DNA from: Scandinavium hiltneri
GTDB lineage: Bacteria; Pseudomonadota; Gammaproteobacteria; Enterobacterales; Enterobacteriaceae
Direction of reading: 5' to 3'
Length of the DNA stretch: 64,000 nt
NCBI RefSeq assembly: GCF_024764835.1
Contig: NZ_JALIGE010000076.1
Span: 806,001-870,000, forward strand
Below are positions 40,989 through 50,533 of this stretch, piece by piece (position 1 is the first letter of the stretch; each line of letters begins with the position of its first letter). The notes under the pieces are model-generated. The model was not told the DNA's origin, made no database searches, and saw only the letters and a program-made list of their open reading frames with translations. Both the position numbers and the translations under genes were made by a program.

Positions 40989-42671
40989 ATGAGCAAAAGT
41001 AAGAAAATTTTAAGAAATGCCGAGATAATGAGGATGCTCATTGCCCTGTCCTGCGCGGTGGCACTGATTTCAACCGTGCTGAGCTGGTGGCAAATCTCGA
41101 CGGTCTCCCAGCACTACATCGCCGCCCGAGAGCGCGCCGCGAAATTCAACACCATCAAGTTGATGCTGAATGCCAATCACCTGATGGGCAATGAACGCGG
41201 TTACTCGAACGAGTATTTGCTGGAATCGGCCCAGGACGATCTTCACGCCAAAACCGCCCTGGCGATGGCTCGGGAGAAAACCGATGAATCCCTTAAGCAG
41301 CTCATAGCGATTCCCGAACTTTCCGATGAGGTCGCAGATGCCGAAGAGGGTTTGAGCATCGCCAGACGCAAAGTCGATGACGTGATGGCGGTTCCAGATA
41401 AATCACCGACCGAAGTCTACCGTGCGATGAACGTCCTGCTGGACGCCACCAGTGCCTTTAATAAAATCACTATCTCGGTGTCGATGAATTATGCCAGCAG
41501 AGACATTGCGGGCACCGGCTATTTCTATACTCTGCTTTCACTCGGGGAGATAAGGGATACGCTGGGCCGGATGGCGACGCCCTATCTGTACTCCCTGCGC
41601 TATGACATTCCCATTTCGTCAGCCGATCTTACCGCCACCACCAAACGCCAGGCACGTCTGAACGTACTGTGGTTGATGCTTGGCGGTCTGAAAGAAAATC
41701 CAGTGCTGAGCGGTGATTTGCAGCGCGCACGCGATGATTATAATAACAAAACCGAATTTCTGATTAAGTCCGTCGATAATCAGATGACCTATAACGGCCT
41801 TAAGCATATCGATGCGGTGGATTTTTCGATTCAATATCGCGAAGGCCTGAGCAGCTTCCAGTTCCTGGAGCAAAAATATCTCGATAATTTGGGCAGCTTT
41901 TTCGCAAACCAGACCGAACAATCCTTTTCACGTCTGGTCGAGGTTATCATCTCGCTGATTGCCCTGCTGTGCATCATTATCACCATCTGCATCTTTATTA
42001 ACTTACGGGTGCTAAAACCGCTGCTGACGCTGAACGAAACCATCCGCAATGTGATTGATGACAACATCAATAAAAACGGCACCGACGCGGAAGATGCGGC
42101 GGAAATTCAGAATTTGTTCAAATCCATCGATATATTAGACGGCGTGTTTAAGCAGCAAAAAGCAGAAACCAAAGTGCTGACCCGCAAGATGAATGAAGAT
42201 CCGCTGACCGGGATTGGCAACCGTCGTTTCTTCAACGAACAGGTCGCTCAGCTTCCGGAACAACTTCCAGCAGGAGCCTCAATCTGGCTGGCGATTATCG
42301 ACGTCGATCACTTCAAACGGGTCAACGACACCTGGGGTCACCCGTTCGGTGACGAAGTGCTTATTGGCCTGGCGCGCACGCTGCAAAGCAACTGCCGCGC
42401 GGGGGACTTTGTCGCCCGTTTCGGTGGTGAAGAGTTCGCGGTGATGTTCAACGCCGATTCAAACGTTAAGGCGCAAAAAATCCTCGCGCGTTTCCAGGAG
42501 AATATCCGGGCGATGCGCTTTGTCGCACCCGATGGCAATCAGGTTGGCATTACCGCCAGCTTCGGTGCTGTTCAGGTTGACGATACCTCTATCGAAACGC
42601 TGCTGGAAAAAGCCGATGCGGCGCTGTACCAGGCGAAATCAGCCGGACGCGATCGCGTTTCGTGGGCCTGA
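40989..42671 (+). CDS. Membrane diguanylate cyclase (GGDEF) leading the pga operon
   Basis: 560 residues from the ATG at 40989 (MSKSKKILRN); longer starts lack a ribosome-binding site. A transmembrane helix (LIALSCAVALISTVLSWW) is followed by a large periplasmic helical sensor of about 300 residues (residues about 50-330), a second helix (VEVIISLIALLCIIITICIFI), a HAMP-like linker (RVLKPLLTLNETIRNV) and a GGDEF domain (DPLTGIGNRRF, DVDHFKRVND and active-site RFGGEEFAV). Synthesises c-di-GMP. It ends 10 nt before pgaA on the same strand, so it is probably co-transcribed. PgaCD are activated by c-di-GMP in E. coli, where dgcT (ycdT) is divergent from pga; the same logic with a different arrangement is likely here. 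Confidence 0.9.
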   Translation: MSKSKKILRNAEIMRMLIALSCAVALISTVLSWWQISTVSQHYIAARERAAKFNTIKLMLNANHLMGNERGYSNEYLLESAQDDLHAKTALAMAREKTDESLKQLIAIPELSDEVADAEEGLSIARRKVDDVMAVPDKSPTEVYRAMNVLLDATSAFNKITISVSMNYASRDIAGTGYFYTLLSLGEIRDTLGRMATPYLYSLRYDIPISSADLTATTKRQARLNVLWLMLGGLKENPVLSGDLQRARDDYNNKTEFLIKSVDNQMTYNGLKHIDAVDFSIQYREGLSSFQFLEQKYLDNLGSFFANQTEQSFSRLVEVIISLIALLCIIITICIFINLRVLKPLLTLNETIRNVIDDNINKNGTDAEDAAEIQNLFKSIDILDGVFKQQKAETKVLTRKMNEDPLTGIGNRRFFNEQVAQLPEQLPAGASIWLAIIDVDHFKRVNDTWGHPFGDEVLIGLARTLQSNCRAGDFVARFGGEEFAVMFNADSNVKAQKILARFQENIRAMRFVAPDGNQVGITASFGAVQVDDTSIETLLEKADAALYQAKSAGRDRVSWA

Positions 42672-42681
42672 GCGTTTTGCC

Positions 42682-45141
42682 ATGAGAGCGATAGCCAGAA
42701 TCTCAACCCTACGACGCTACAGCGTGATTTCCCTCGCGGTGAGCCTCTGTCTGGCGTGCACCTTCCCGGCCCGGGCCGACGATGGCGCCTACGATAAAAA
42801 AGTGTTGCTGGCCCGCGACGGACAAACCGCTCCGCTGCTGAACTGGCTCCAGCAGCGCGCACAACACGCCCCACTGACCGAATCGCAGGTCGCTGACTGG
42901 CTGCAGGTTTCGGGCTGGGCGGGGCATGATGCGGACGTCATTTCCCTCTGGCGACGCTACAGCCCGAAAATGGCGATCCCAACCTGGGGCGTTGCCGCGG
43001 CGGCACAGGCGTACCGCAATCAACAGCAATGGGATGTCTCGCTGGTGCTGTGGGACAAAGCGCGGAAAATGTCGCCGGACGATGACGATATCCGCGCAGG
43101 CTGGGTCATGACCCTGGCCGATGCGCGCCATGATAAACAAGCCCTCTATGAAGCCCAGCGCCTGGTGCGCGATGCACCGAGCGCCTATCACTACCAACTG
43201 TTGGCCTACGCCTGGCGCGCGCAGGGAAAAAGCCGCGACTCACTGCTCTCCCTGACCCTGGCGTGGCAAAACCATCAGCAAGGCAAAGCCTTCAAAACCG
43301 ACCTGCTTGCCGCCTGGGACAAAAATCATATCGCCTTCCCGGCGCTCAGGCTGTCACGTTCGATGAACATTTCCGCCGCCGCCAGCCGCCAGCTGGAGCT
43401 GAAAGCTGCGGCAGTGATGGTGCGTAACGCCCGGACCACTACCCACGGCGAAGCGGAACATTATGTGGTTGCCGACCAGGTGCTGGCACGCTACGACAGC
43501 CTGCTGGCACAGTGGAAAAACAATCCGGATGCCCAGGCCGATATCCGCCAGGCGCGCATTGACCGTCTTGGTGCGTTATTGACGCGTCAGCGTTTTGCCG
43601 AGGTCACTGACGAATACCAGGCGCTAACCGCCGACGGCAAACCGGTGCCGGATTACGCCAAACGCTGGGTGGCATCCGCCTGGCTGGCGCAAATGCGTCC
43701 CGACAAAGCCCATCGTCTGTTCAACGACGTGTATAAAAAGGTAAGCCCGGCGACTCTGCTGCCCGACGATCAGCAGGAGATGTTTTACGCCTCCATTGAA
43801 AATGAAGATTTCCCCGCCGCTAAATGCGAGGCGGAGCGCATTATTGCTGACAGCCCGTACAACACTTTCCACTACGGTTCACCGGTTCCGCAGCCTAACG
43901 ACAGCTGGCTGAATGGCCGATTGTTGATGTCACAGTATCTGCAAATGGCCAACCGTCTCCCCGAAGCGGAGCAATACGCCCGCCATCTGGCGCGCAGTGG
44001 GCCCGGCAATCAAGGGCTGTTGATTAACTACGCCAGCGTCCTGGCCGCACGTGGTCTGCCGCGCGCGGCAGAACGTGAGCTGAAACTGGCCGAGCCGCTG
44101 GAGCCATCGAATCCTGAGCTGGAGCGCCAGCAGGCCGAAGTGGCAATGGATTTGCAGGAGTGGCGTCAGATGGATCTGCTGACCGACGATTTGGTCGCCA
44201 GAAACCCGGACGCCCCAGATATCCGCCAGCTCGAACGCGATCGCGATTTGCAAAATGGCTATGAGCTGCGCATCACTGGCGACAAGGGCATTTCTTCCGA
44301 CAGCCCGATCAGCGGCTCCCACGATTTCACCCTCAAAACGGCGCTGTACGGCCCGCGCATTGCCGATCACTGGCGGCCTTTTGCCGGGTTTAACTACGCG
44401 ACCGGCGAGTTCGACGAAGGCAAAGGCTCGAACCGCGATGTGCTCGGCGGCGTGGAATACACCTCCCGCGATAACTGGGCCGAGCTCGGGCTGTCGAACC
44501 GCAATTTTGCCGGAGGCAATAAACTTGGCGTGCGTTTTTCCGGCTGGCATGACGTCAACGATAACTGGCGCATCGGCGGTTCTGCCCAACGAATGTCGAG
44601 CGAAACGCCGCTGCGCGCGTTGCGAAACGGCATCACCTCTAATGGCGGCGATCTGTGGGTGCGCTGGTATCAAAGCGAGCGACGTGAGTACCAACTCACC
44701 CTCGCCCCGCAGTGGTTCTCCGACGGCAACACACGCATGGCGCTGAACTTCACCGGTAAAGAACGGCTGTGGACCACGCCGCATTTCACTCTGGATTTCA
44801 CCCCGGATATCAGCGCCAGCAGCAACAGTAAAACGGACACCCCCTACTACAACCCAAAGCGTGACCTCGCCATTCTGCCTGCCCTGTCTGCGGAGCAGAT
44901 TTTATACCGCCGCTATAACACGGTCTGGAGCCAGCTGTTCACCGCGGGCCTCGGGACCTACGTGCAAAAAGGCGAAAAAAACGGAGCCATCACCACGCTG
45001 GGTTACGGACAGCGCATCCAATGGAACAATCAGCTCGACATGGACGTCATGCTCACCTGGGACAAGCGCCCTTATGACGGCACGCGGGAGAAAAATCTCG
45101 GCGTCGCGTTTGATTTGAATTATCGGTTCGGAGGCCACTGA
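42682..45141 (+). CDS. pgaA: PNAG export porin PgaA
   Basis: 819 residues from the ATG at 42682 (MRAIARISTLRRYS); the longer frame upstream overlaps the cyclase. Signal peptide to FPARA (about residue 33). A periplasmic superhelical TPR domain (residues about 50-520: WLQVSGWAGHDADVISLWRR, WGVAAAAQAYRNQQQWDVSL, LLINYASVLAARGLPRAAER) is followed by a 16-strand barrel (residues about 530-819, ending YRFGGH). It exports partially deacetylated poly-beta-1,6-N-acetylglucosamine across the outer membrane. E. coli PgaA is 807 residues. The stop shares its A with the pgaB start. Confidence 0.95.
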   Translation: MRAIARISTLRRYSVISLAVSLCLACTFPARADDGAYDKKVLLARDGQTAPLLNWLQQRAQHAPLTESQVADWLQVSGWAGHDADVISLWRRYSPKMAIPTWGVAAAAQAYRNQQQWDVSLVLWDKARKMSPDDDDIRAGWVMTLADARHDKQALYEAQRLVRDAPSAYHYQLLAYAWRAQGKSRDSLLSLTLAWQNHQQGKAFKTDLLAAWDKNHIAFPALRLSRSMNISAAASRQLELKAAAVMVRNARTTTHGEAEHYVVADQVLARYDSLLAQWKNNPDAQADIRQARIDRLGALLTRQRFAEVTDEYQALTADGKPVPDYAKRWVASAWLAQMRPDKAHRLFNDVYKKVSPATLLPDDQQEMFYASIENEDFPAAKCEAERIIADSPYNTFHYGSPVPQPNDSWLNGRLLMSQYLQMANRLPEAEQYARHLARSGPGNQGLLINYASVLAARGLPRAAERELKLAEPLEPSNPELERQQAEVAMDLQEWRQMDLLTDDLVARNPDAPDIRQLERDRDLQNGYELRITGDKGISSDSPISGSHDFTLKTALYGPRIADHWRPFAGFNYATGEFDEGKGSNRDVLGGVEYTSRDNWAELGLSNRNFAGGNKLGVRFSGWHDVNDNWRIGGSAQRMSSETPLRALRNGITSNGGDLWVRWYQSERREYQLTLAPQWFSDGNTRMALNFTGKERLWTTPHFTLDFTPDISASSNSKTDTPYYNPKRDLAILPALSAEQILYRRYNTVWSQLFTAGLGTYVQKGEKNGAITTLGYGQRIQWNNQLDMDVMLTWDKRPYDGTREKNLGVAFDLNYRFGGH

Positions 45142-47156
45142 TGCCTAAATACTTTCTCCATATCACGCTGATTGTTCTGTGCTGGCTGATGTCTGAAATT
45201 GCTTTTGGCGAGACGCCGCCGCCGTTTGTGCCGCCCGCTCAGCGTGCGCAGCAACGGGTTAATCAACCGTGGCCGAAAAATCATTTCCTGGTGATTTGCT
45301 ATCACGACATTGAAGACGGTGCCGCCGATGAACGCTACCTGACGGTGCGTACCAGCGCGCTGAAGGACCAGATTGCGTGGCTGCGCGACAACCATTATCA
45401 GCCGGTCAGCGTGCAGCAAATTCTCGATGCGCATAACGGCGGAAAAGAACTGCCACCAAAAGCGGTACTGTTAAGTTTTGACGATGGTTACAGCAGTTTT
45501 TATTCCCGCGTCTGGCCACTGTTAAAGGCCTATAACTGGCCCGCGCTGTGGGCTCCGGTCGGCAGTTGGGTCAGCACCCCGCTGAATCAAAAAGTGAATT
45601 TCGGTGGGCTGATGACCCCGCGAGAACGGTTTGCCACCTGGGATATGGTGAAAACCCTGAGTGAATCGCCGCTGGTCGAAATTGGCGCCCACACCTGGGC
45701 ATCGCATTATGGCGGCCAGGCCAACCCGGAAGGCACCACACAACCAGCGGTGGCCAACCGTCTGTATGACCCAAAAAGCGGACAATACGAGACGGCTTCG
45801 CAGTTCTATCAGCGCATCGACGGTGACGTGGACCACATCACCCGCAAACTGAAAGACGTCACCCATAAATCCCCCCGCGCATGGGTCTGGCCTTACGGCG
45901 CGGCGGGCGGAACCACGCTCTCCATCGCGCAAAAGCACGGCTATCAGTTAGCATTCACTCTCGACGACGGGCTCGGTGACGTGAATAACCTGATGAGCAT
46001 TCCACGTATGTTGATGTCCGGGAACCCGAGTTTGCACGATTTTGCCGAACAGGTGACACAGGTGCAGGAGCGGCACCTGATGCGGGTGATGCATATCGAC
46101 CTCGACTACATCTACGATCCGAACCCTGAACAGCAGCGCAAGAACATCGATAAGCTTATAGAGCGCGTGCACGACATGCGCATTACCACCGTTTTCCTGC
46201 AGGCGTTTGCCGACCCGGACGGCGACGGTAACATCAAAGCGTTGTACTTCCCGAACCGCTGGCTGCCGGTACGCGCCGACCTGTTCAATTATATCTCCTG
46301 GCAGCTGCAAACCCGCGCAGGTGTTAACGTTTACGCCTGGATGCCGGTACTCTCTTTTGCGCTGGACCCCTCGCTGCCCCGCGTGACCCACTGGGATCCG
46401 AAAACCGGCCAGACCAGCGTGGACCCGAAGCAGTACCGACGCCTTTCTCCCTGGAGTCCGGAAGCACGAAAACGCATCACCGAGATTTACCAGGATCTGG
46501 CCAGCCATGCGACGTTCGACGGGATCCTGTTCCACGACGATGCGCTGCTGTCTGATTTTGAAGACGTGAGCCCACCAGCCATGGTGGCGTATCAGCAGGC
46601 CGGATTCAGTGGCACTCTGGACAATATTCGCCGCGATCCCACTGAATTCAACCGCTGGACGCGCTATAAAAGCCACTATCTGATTGATTTCACGATGGAC
46701 CTCACCAAAGCCGTGCGCGCCATCCGTGGCCCACAGGTGAAAACGGCGCGCAACATTTACGCCATGCCTGTCCTCAAGCCGGAAAGCGAGGCGTGGTACG
46801 CGCAAAACCTCAATGATTTCCTCCGCACCTACGACTGGACTGCGCCGATGGCGATGCCGTTGATGGAAAACGTGCCGCTGGCGCAAAGTAATGCGTGGCT
46901 GCAAAACCTGGTCACAACCATCGCCCGCCACCCGCAGGCGCTGGATAAAACCGTTTTCGAATTACAGGCACGTGACTGGCACAAACAGGGCGATGAGGCC
47001 AACGTGAGCGCCCGCCAACTTGCCGACTGGATGACGCTGTTGCAAATGAACGGTGCCAGTAGCTTTGGTTATTACCCTGATGATTTTGTTAATGATAAGC
47101 CTGAAATGGCACCGTTAGCACCCGCCTTCTCATCCGCCTGGTACCCGCAGAAATGA
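45141..47156 (+). CDS. pgaB: PNAG N-deacetylase PgaB
   Basis: 671 residues, almost the E. coli length. N-terminal deacetylase domain: CYHDIEDGAADERY near residue 54, metal/catalytic LSFDDGYSSF (Asp114, Asp115), IGAHTWASHYG and WVWPYGAAGG. C-terminal GH153 hydrolase-like domain: MRVMHIDLDYIYDPNPEQQ, LQAFADPDGDGN, FDGILFHDDALLSD. It removes N-acetyl groups from PNAG in the periplasm so that it can pass PgaA. Oddity: E. coli PgaB is a lipoprotein, but here the signal (LIVLCWLMSEIAFGET) has no proper lipobox; Cys14 is followed by Trp and preceded by Leu. A soluble or differently anchored form is suggested. Confidence 0.95.
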   Translation: MPKYFLHITLIVLCWLMSEIAFGETPPPFVPPAQRAQQRVNQPWPKNHFLVICYHDIEDGAADERYLTVRTSALKDQIAWLRDNHYQPVSVQQILDAHNGGKELPPKAVLLSFDDGYSSFYSRVWPLLKAYNWPALWAPVGSWVSTPLNQKVNFGGLMTPRERFATWDMVKTLSESPLVEIGAHTWASHYGGQANPEGTTQPAVANRLYDPKSGQYETASQFYQRIDGDVDHITRKLKDVTHKSPRAWVWPYGAAGGTTLSIAQKHGYQLAFTLDDGLGDVNNLMSIPRMLMSGNPSLHDFAEQVTQVQERHLMRVMHIDLDYIYDPNPEQQRKNIDKLIERVHDMRITTVFLQAFADPDGDGNIKALYFPNRWLPVRADLFNYISWQLQTRAGVNVYAWMPVLSFALDPSLPRVTHWDPKTGQTSVDPKQYRRLSPWSPEARKRITEIYQDLASHATFDGILFHDDALLSDFEDVSPPAMVAYQQAGFSGTLDNIRRDPTEFNRWTRYKSHYLIDFTMDLTKAVRAIRGPQVKTARNIYAMPVLKPESEAWYAQNLNDFLRTYDWTAPMAMPLMENVPLAQSNAWLQNLVTTIARHPQALDKTVFELQARDWHKQGDEANVSARQLADWMTLLQMNGASSFGYYPDDFVNDKPEMAPLAPAFSSAWYPQK

Positions 47157-48481
47157 TGGATCGTTTACTCGCGTTTTTAATCCTTTGTCTGGTTCTGAGC
47201 CTGCCTCTGGGCGTCGCTGCGGTGTTTACCGGTGCCGCCATCCTGAACTTTGTGTTCTTCTGGCCGCTGTTCATGTCGGCGATGTGGATGACCGGGGGCA
47301 TCTACTTCTGGTATTACCGTGAACGGCGCTGGTCATGGAATGAAGAGACACCGCCGCCGGTGCTGAAAGGCAACCCGTTAATTTCCATTCTGATCCCATG
47401 CTACAACGAAGGACTGAATGCCCGGGAAACCATCGAAGCGGCGCTGGCACAGCGTTATGAAAACATTGAGGTTATCGCCATTAACGACGGTTCCGCCGAT
47501 AATACTGCGGACGTGCTGAACCAGCTGGCGAGCAAGTATCCGAAATTGCGGGTGATTCATCTGGCGGAAAATCAGGGCAAAGCGGTGGCGCTGACCGCAG
47601 GTGCAGCGGCGGCAAAAAGTGATTTCCTGGTGTGCATTGATGGCGATGCGCTGCTCGACCGCGACACCGCGGCGTATCTGGTCGGCCCGTTACTGGCCTT
47701 CCCTCGCGTCGGCGCGGTGACCGGCAGCCCGCGCATTCGTACGCGATCTACCCTGATTGGCCGTATTCAGGTGGGCGAGTTCTCCTCCATCATTGGGCTG
47801 ATTAAACGCACCCAACGAATTTACGGCCAAGTGTTCACTGTCTCCGGCGTGGTCGCCGCCTTCCGCCGCCGCGCGCTCTCCGAGGTCGGATACTGGAGTG
47901 CAGACATGATAACCGAGGATATCGATATCAGCTGGAAGCTGCAGCTTCGCCACTGGTCCATATTCTTCGAACCGCGCGCGCTGTGCTGGATCCTGATGCC
48001 CGAAACCCTGCGTGGCCTGTGGAAACAGCGCCTGCGCTGGGCTCAGGGCGGTGCGGAAGTGTTCCGCGTCAACATCCGCCGCCTGTGGGCCTGGGAATAT
48101 CGCCGTATGTGGCCGCTGTTTATCGAGTTTTGTCTTTCCACTACCTGGGCTTTCGCCTATGCCATGAGTATCGTGCTGTATTTGCTCGGTCTGGTGCTTC
48201 CGATGCCCGGTAACCTGGTCGTACAGCATCTGTTTCCGCCGCAGTTTACCGGCCTTCTGCTGGGCGTCGTGTGCCTGCTGCAGTTCGTGGTCAGCCTGTT
48301 GATTGAACGACGTTATGAAAAGAGCATCGCCGCATCGCTGTTCTGGGTTATCTGGTTCCCGGTGGTGTACTGGATGCTGAGCCTGTTCACTACGCTGGTC
48401 GCATTCCCGAAAGTGATGCTCAAAAACCAGCGTGGCCGTGCGCGTTGGGTCAGCCCCGATCGCGGTATAGGAAGGATGTGA
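47153..48481 (+). CDS. pgaC: PNAG synthase glycosyltransferase PgaC (GT2)
   Basis: 442 residues. N-terminal transmembrane helices (residues about 7-55), a GT2 domain with SILIPCYNEG, INDGSADNT, IDGDALLD (DxD region), TEDIDISWKL and QRLRWAQGG (the QxxRW polymer-binding motif), and C-terminal membrane helices. It polymerises UDP-GlcNAc and with PgaD forms the c-di-GMP-responsive synthase. The start overlaps the pgaB stop (ATGA). About the same length as E. coli PgaC (441). Confidence 0.96.
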   Translation: MMDRLLAFLILCLVLSLPLGVAAVFTGAAILNFVFFWPLFMSAMWMTGGIYFWYYRERRWSWNEETPPPVLKGNPLISILIPCYNEGLNARETIEAALAQRYENIEVIAINDGSADNTADVLNQLASKYPKLRVIHLAENQGKAVALTAGAAAAKSDFLVCIDGDALLDRDTAAYLVGPLLAFPRVGAVTGSPRIRTRSTLIGRIQVGEFSSIIGLIKRTQRIYGQVFTVSGVVAAFRRRALSEVGYWSADMITEDIDISWKLQLRHWSIFFEPRALCWILMPETLRGLWKQRLRWAQGGAEVFRVNIRRLWAWEYRRMWPLFIEFCLSTTWAFAYAMSIVLYLLGLVLPMPGNLVVQHLFPPQFTGLLLGVVCLLQFVVSLLIERRYEKSIAASLFWVIWFPVVYWMLSLFTTLVAFPKVMLKNQRGRARWVSPDRGIGRM

Positions 48482-48482
48482 C

Positions 48483-48929
48483 ATGCAGCAGAACGCACTT
48501 ATTTTCACCGAACAACGCATTCTACCGCGCCTTCTCGACGTGCTGATGTCGGTTATCGCGTGGCTGGGATTTTCATGGCTGATTTTTAAGGGCGTGGTAA
48601 CGGAGATTACGAACAACACCCACGCCGGGCCGCACCCGTTTTTCTCCACCGTCAATACGCTGACGCTGTACATTGCGGTGGCATTGCTCAACGGCGCGAT
48701 GCTGATTTTCTGGGCCAGGTATAATCAGATACGCTTTCATGGCGTAGAGCGTCGCCAGCGTAGGCCGGGACTTGAGCAGGCACAGTTGGCGGAAAGTTTT
48801 GACGTTCCAGAAACGTTGCTGGCGGAATTAGCCAAGGCGCGGGTGGTGACGGTGCATCACAGCGACTCCGGCGGCATCAGCAGGATTGACATTCAGCAGC
48901 TGCTGGAAACGGACGCCGCTGAACGCTAA
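48483..48929 (+). CDS. pgaD: PNAG synthase subunit PgaD
   Basis: 148 residues, one nucleotide after the pgaC stop. Two transmembrane helices (VLMSVIAWLGFSWLIFKGVV and TLYIAVALLNGAMLIFWARY) and a cytosolic tail. PgaD pairs with PgaC and stabilises it when both bind c-di-GMP. The position, two-helix layout and size (E. coli 137 residues) support the call. The C-terminal half is weakly conserved in the family. The remnant of an EAL gene runs antisense directly after it. Confidence 0.88.
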   Translation: MQQNALIFTEQRILPRLLDVLMSVIAWLGFSWLIFKGVVTEITNNTHAGPHPFFSTVNTLTLYIAVALLNGAMLIFWARYNQIRFHGVERRQRRPGLEQAQLAESFDVPETLLAELAKARVVTVHHSDSGGISRIDIQQLLETDAAER

Positions 48930-49175
48930 TTTCTGGAACGCTTCACGAATAATTGACTGGGTTTCACTCAGACGACTTTTCGCCATCAGACGGCGATCGA
49001 GTTTAATATAATCCGCATGCCATGCATTATTTTTAAGCTGTAGCATCGACAGGCTGTAAATATCGCCCCAGGTAATATTGAAACCGTACTCTTTGTAGCG
49101 TTTTCAGATTACCAAGCATTTGCGTGGCAAGAATAGTTTTTCGCGGGATTCGTTCATTATATGAGATTTCGCTGC
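48930..49175 (-). pseudogene. Fragment of an EAL-domain c-di-GMP phosphodiesterase
   Basis: Antisense to and directly after pgaD. Translating the minus strand gives EISYNERIPRKTILATQMLG then, after a change of frame, RYKEYGFNITWGDIYSLSML ... ADYIKLDRRL ... SIIREAF. This follows the second half of EAL domains (ITE.ER..; LK.YGF.I..DDFG..YSS; D.IKID; ..II). The frame break lies in an A4 run (TTTT at 49101-49104). No start codon, no EVL/EAL motif and no end of the domain are present, and WGDIY replaces the catalytic DDFG. It is a dead remnant of about 80 residues. Confidence 0.6.
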
Positions 49176-49388
49176 GGGAACATTCTTAGTGTTGAAAGAT
49201 GATATGATAATGATGAAATACTAAACTTAACGTCATGGGAGCGCAAGTTTTTAACTCAGAGTAAATGTAAGAGAATTAAGCGAGGTATATTTTTCTATCG
49301 ATAATTTTTATTTTAAATGAAGTTTACTGATAACAATCGTTGACATTAAGACGGTCTTAATTAGTGGAAGGTGAACAATATGCGGTAA
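49176..49388. other. AT-rich gap
   Basis: Between the EAL fragment and the terminator of the AI-2E family transporter. Low GC compared with neighbours. No coding capacity or recognised motif. Confidence 0.5.
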
Positions 49389-49412
49389 GACGTCCCGATA
49401 ATTCGGGACGTC
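49389..49412 (-). terminator. Terminator of the AI-2E family gene
   Basis: Stem GACGTCCCGA/TCGGGACGTC with a short TAAT loop, 12 nt after the stop codon of the minus-strand gene. No long T-run follows, so its strength is uncertain. Confidence 0.55.
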
Positions 49413-49423
49413 AGGAAAATCAA

Positions 49424-50533
49424 TTACTGTGTTGCGTTTTCAATCGCCGCTTTCTTTAGGCCTTCATTTACCCAGGCCATAAAGATGAGATAGCCAATCG
49501 ACAGCAGCGTAGCGCCGATGAACATACCCAGAATACCGTTTGTCGCCATGCCGCCCAGTGCCCCGAGCAGCACAACTGGCATTGGGACATCCACGCCACG
49601 GCCCAGCAGCATTGGCTTAAGCACGTTGTCGACCATGCCTGCCACAATCAGCAGCACGGTAAAGACCACATTCATCGCGGTTCCGTGGTCGCCTGTCATC
49701 CACATCAGGGCAATCGCCGGTAAGGTGACGAGCAGCAGTGGAACCTGTGCAATCCCGAGGATCAGTGCAGCAACGAAGAAAATACCCACGGCCGGGATAC
49801 CGGCCAGCGCCATGATGATCCCCACCAGCAGCGACTGAATCAGAGCCACACCGATGACGCCCTGAGCCACAGCACGAATCGTTCCGGTGCAAAGTTTGAC
49901 CAGCTCAACGCCTTTTCTTTCATCGGTGATACGCATGGCGATACGCGTCGCGCTATTCGCCCCGGATGCGCCCACAGCCATCATGATGCCCGCCGCGATA
50001 AAGGAAATGATAAATCCGAACACGCCGCCGCCCATACTTGCCAGAACCGCCAGCACCAGTTTGGCCGCGTGGGCAATCTGAGAGTGGTAGTCACTGATGA
50101 GGCCCGGTAAATCCTGTGACGCCTGAGACCATAAGGCAAACAGCTTCCCACCGATAACAGGAATAGTACCGATGCTGGCATTAGGCGGTGGGATAACCAG
50201 ATGTGTGTGGCTGGCTTGCTCAACCAGCGTGGTGGCGCTCTCCCCTAATGAGGTGAGCATGATAATGGTCGGGACGACGATAAGCGCCACGCCGAGCAAC
50301 ACCAGAATAACGGAAGCTAAACCCTGCTTCCCGCCCAGTTTTTTAGCGAAATACTGATGCAGCGGATAAAGCGTAACGGCCAGTATCAGCCCCCACAACA
50401 TGACGTTGAGGAAGGGGGAAAATACGGTAAAACAGAAAGAAGCCAGTGCCAGGATCAGTCCAAATTTAATGAACATATCCAGAAATCTGGTTACGAGTCT
50501 TCTTTCAATGGTAATTAAATCATTGCTTTCCAT
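49424..50533 (-). CDS. AI-2E (PerM) family membrane transporter
   Basis: 369 residues with eight predicted helices in the AI-2E family pattern: FLDMFIKFGLILALASFCFTVF, PFLNVMLWGLILAVTLYPLH, IPVIGGKLFALW, GVIGVALIQSLLVGIIMALAGIP, LMWMTGDHGTAMNVVFTVLLIVAGMVDNVLKPMLLGRGVDVP (the conserved DN..KP segment) and GGMATNGILGMFIGATLLSIGYLIF. Members move small molecules or ions; the autoinducer-2 name does not prove the substrate. It differs clearly from YdiK, so no symbol is given. Monocistronic. Confidence 0.85.
   Translation of the reverse strand: MESNDLITIERRLVTRFLDMFIKFGLILALASFCFTVFSPFLNVMLWGLILAVTLYPLHQYFAKKLGGKQGLASVILVLLGVALIVVPTIIMLTSLGESATTLVEQASHTHLVIPPPNASIGTIPVIGGKLFALWSQASQDLPGLISDYHSQIAHAAKLVLAVLASMGGGVFGFIISFIAAGIMMAVGASGANSATRIAMRITDERKGVELVKLCTGTIRAVAQGVIGVALIQSLLVGIIMALAGIPAVGIFFVAALILGIAQVPLLLVTLPAIALMWMTGDHGTAMNVVFTVLLIVAGMVDNVLKPMLLGRGVDVPMPVVLLGALGGMATNGILGMFIGATLLSIGYLIFMAWVNEGLKKAAIENATQ

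Noticed and set aside
42520..42681. Longer N-terminus for PgaA
   Set aside because: It would overlap the cyclase gene and add a basic, non-signal sequence before a normal signal peptide at 42682.
48828..49046. 72-codon minus-strand frame as a real gene
   Set aside because: Its first half matches the end of an EAL fragment and its second half is antisense to pgaD, so it was recorded as a pseudogene remnant only.
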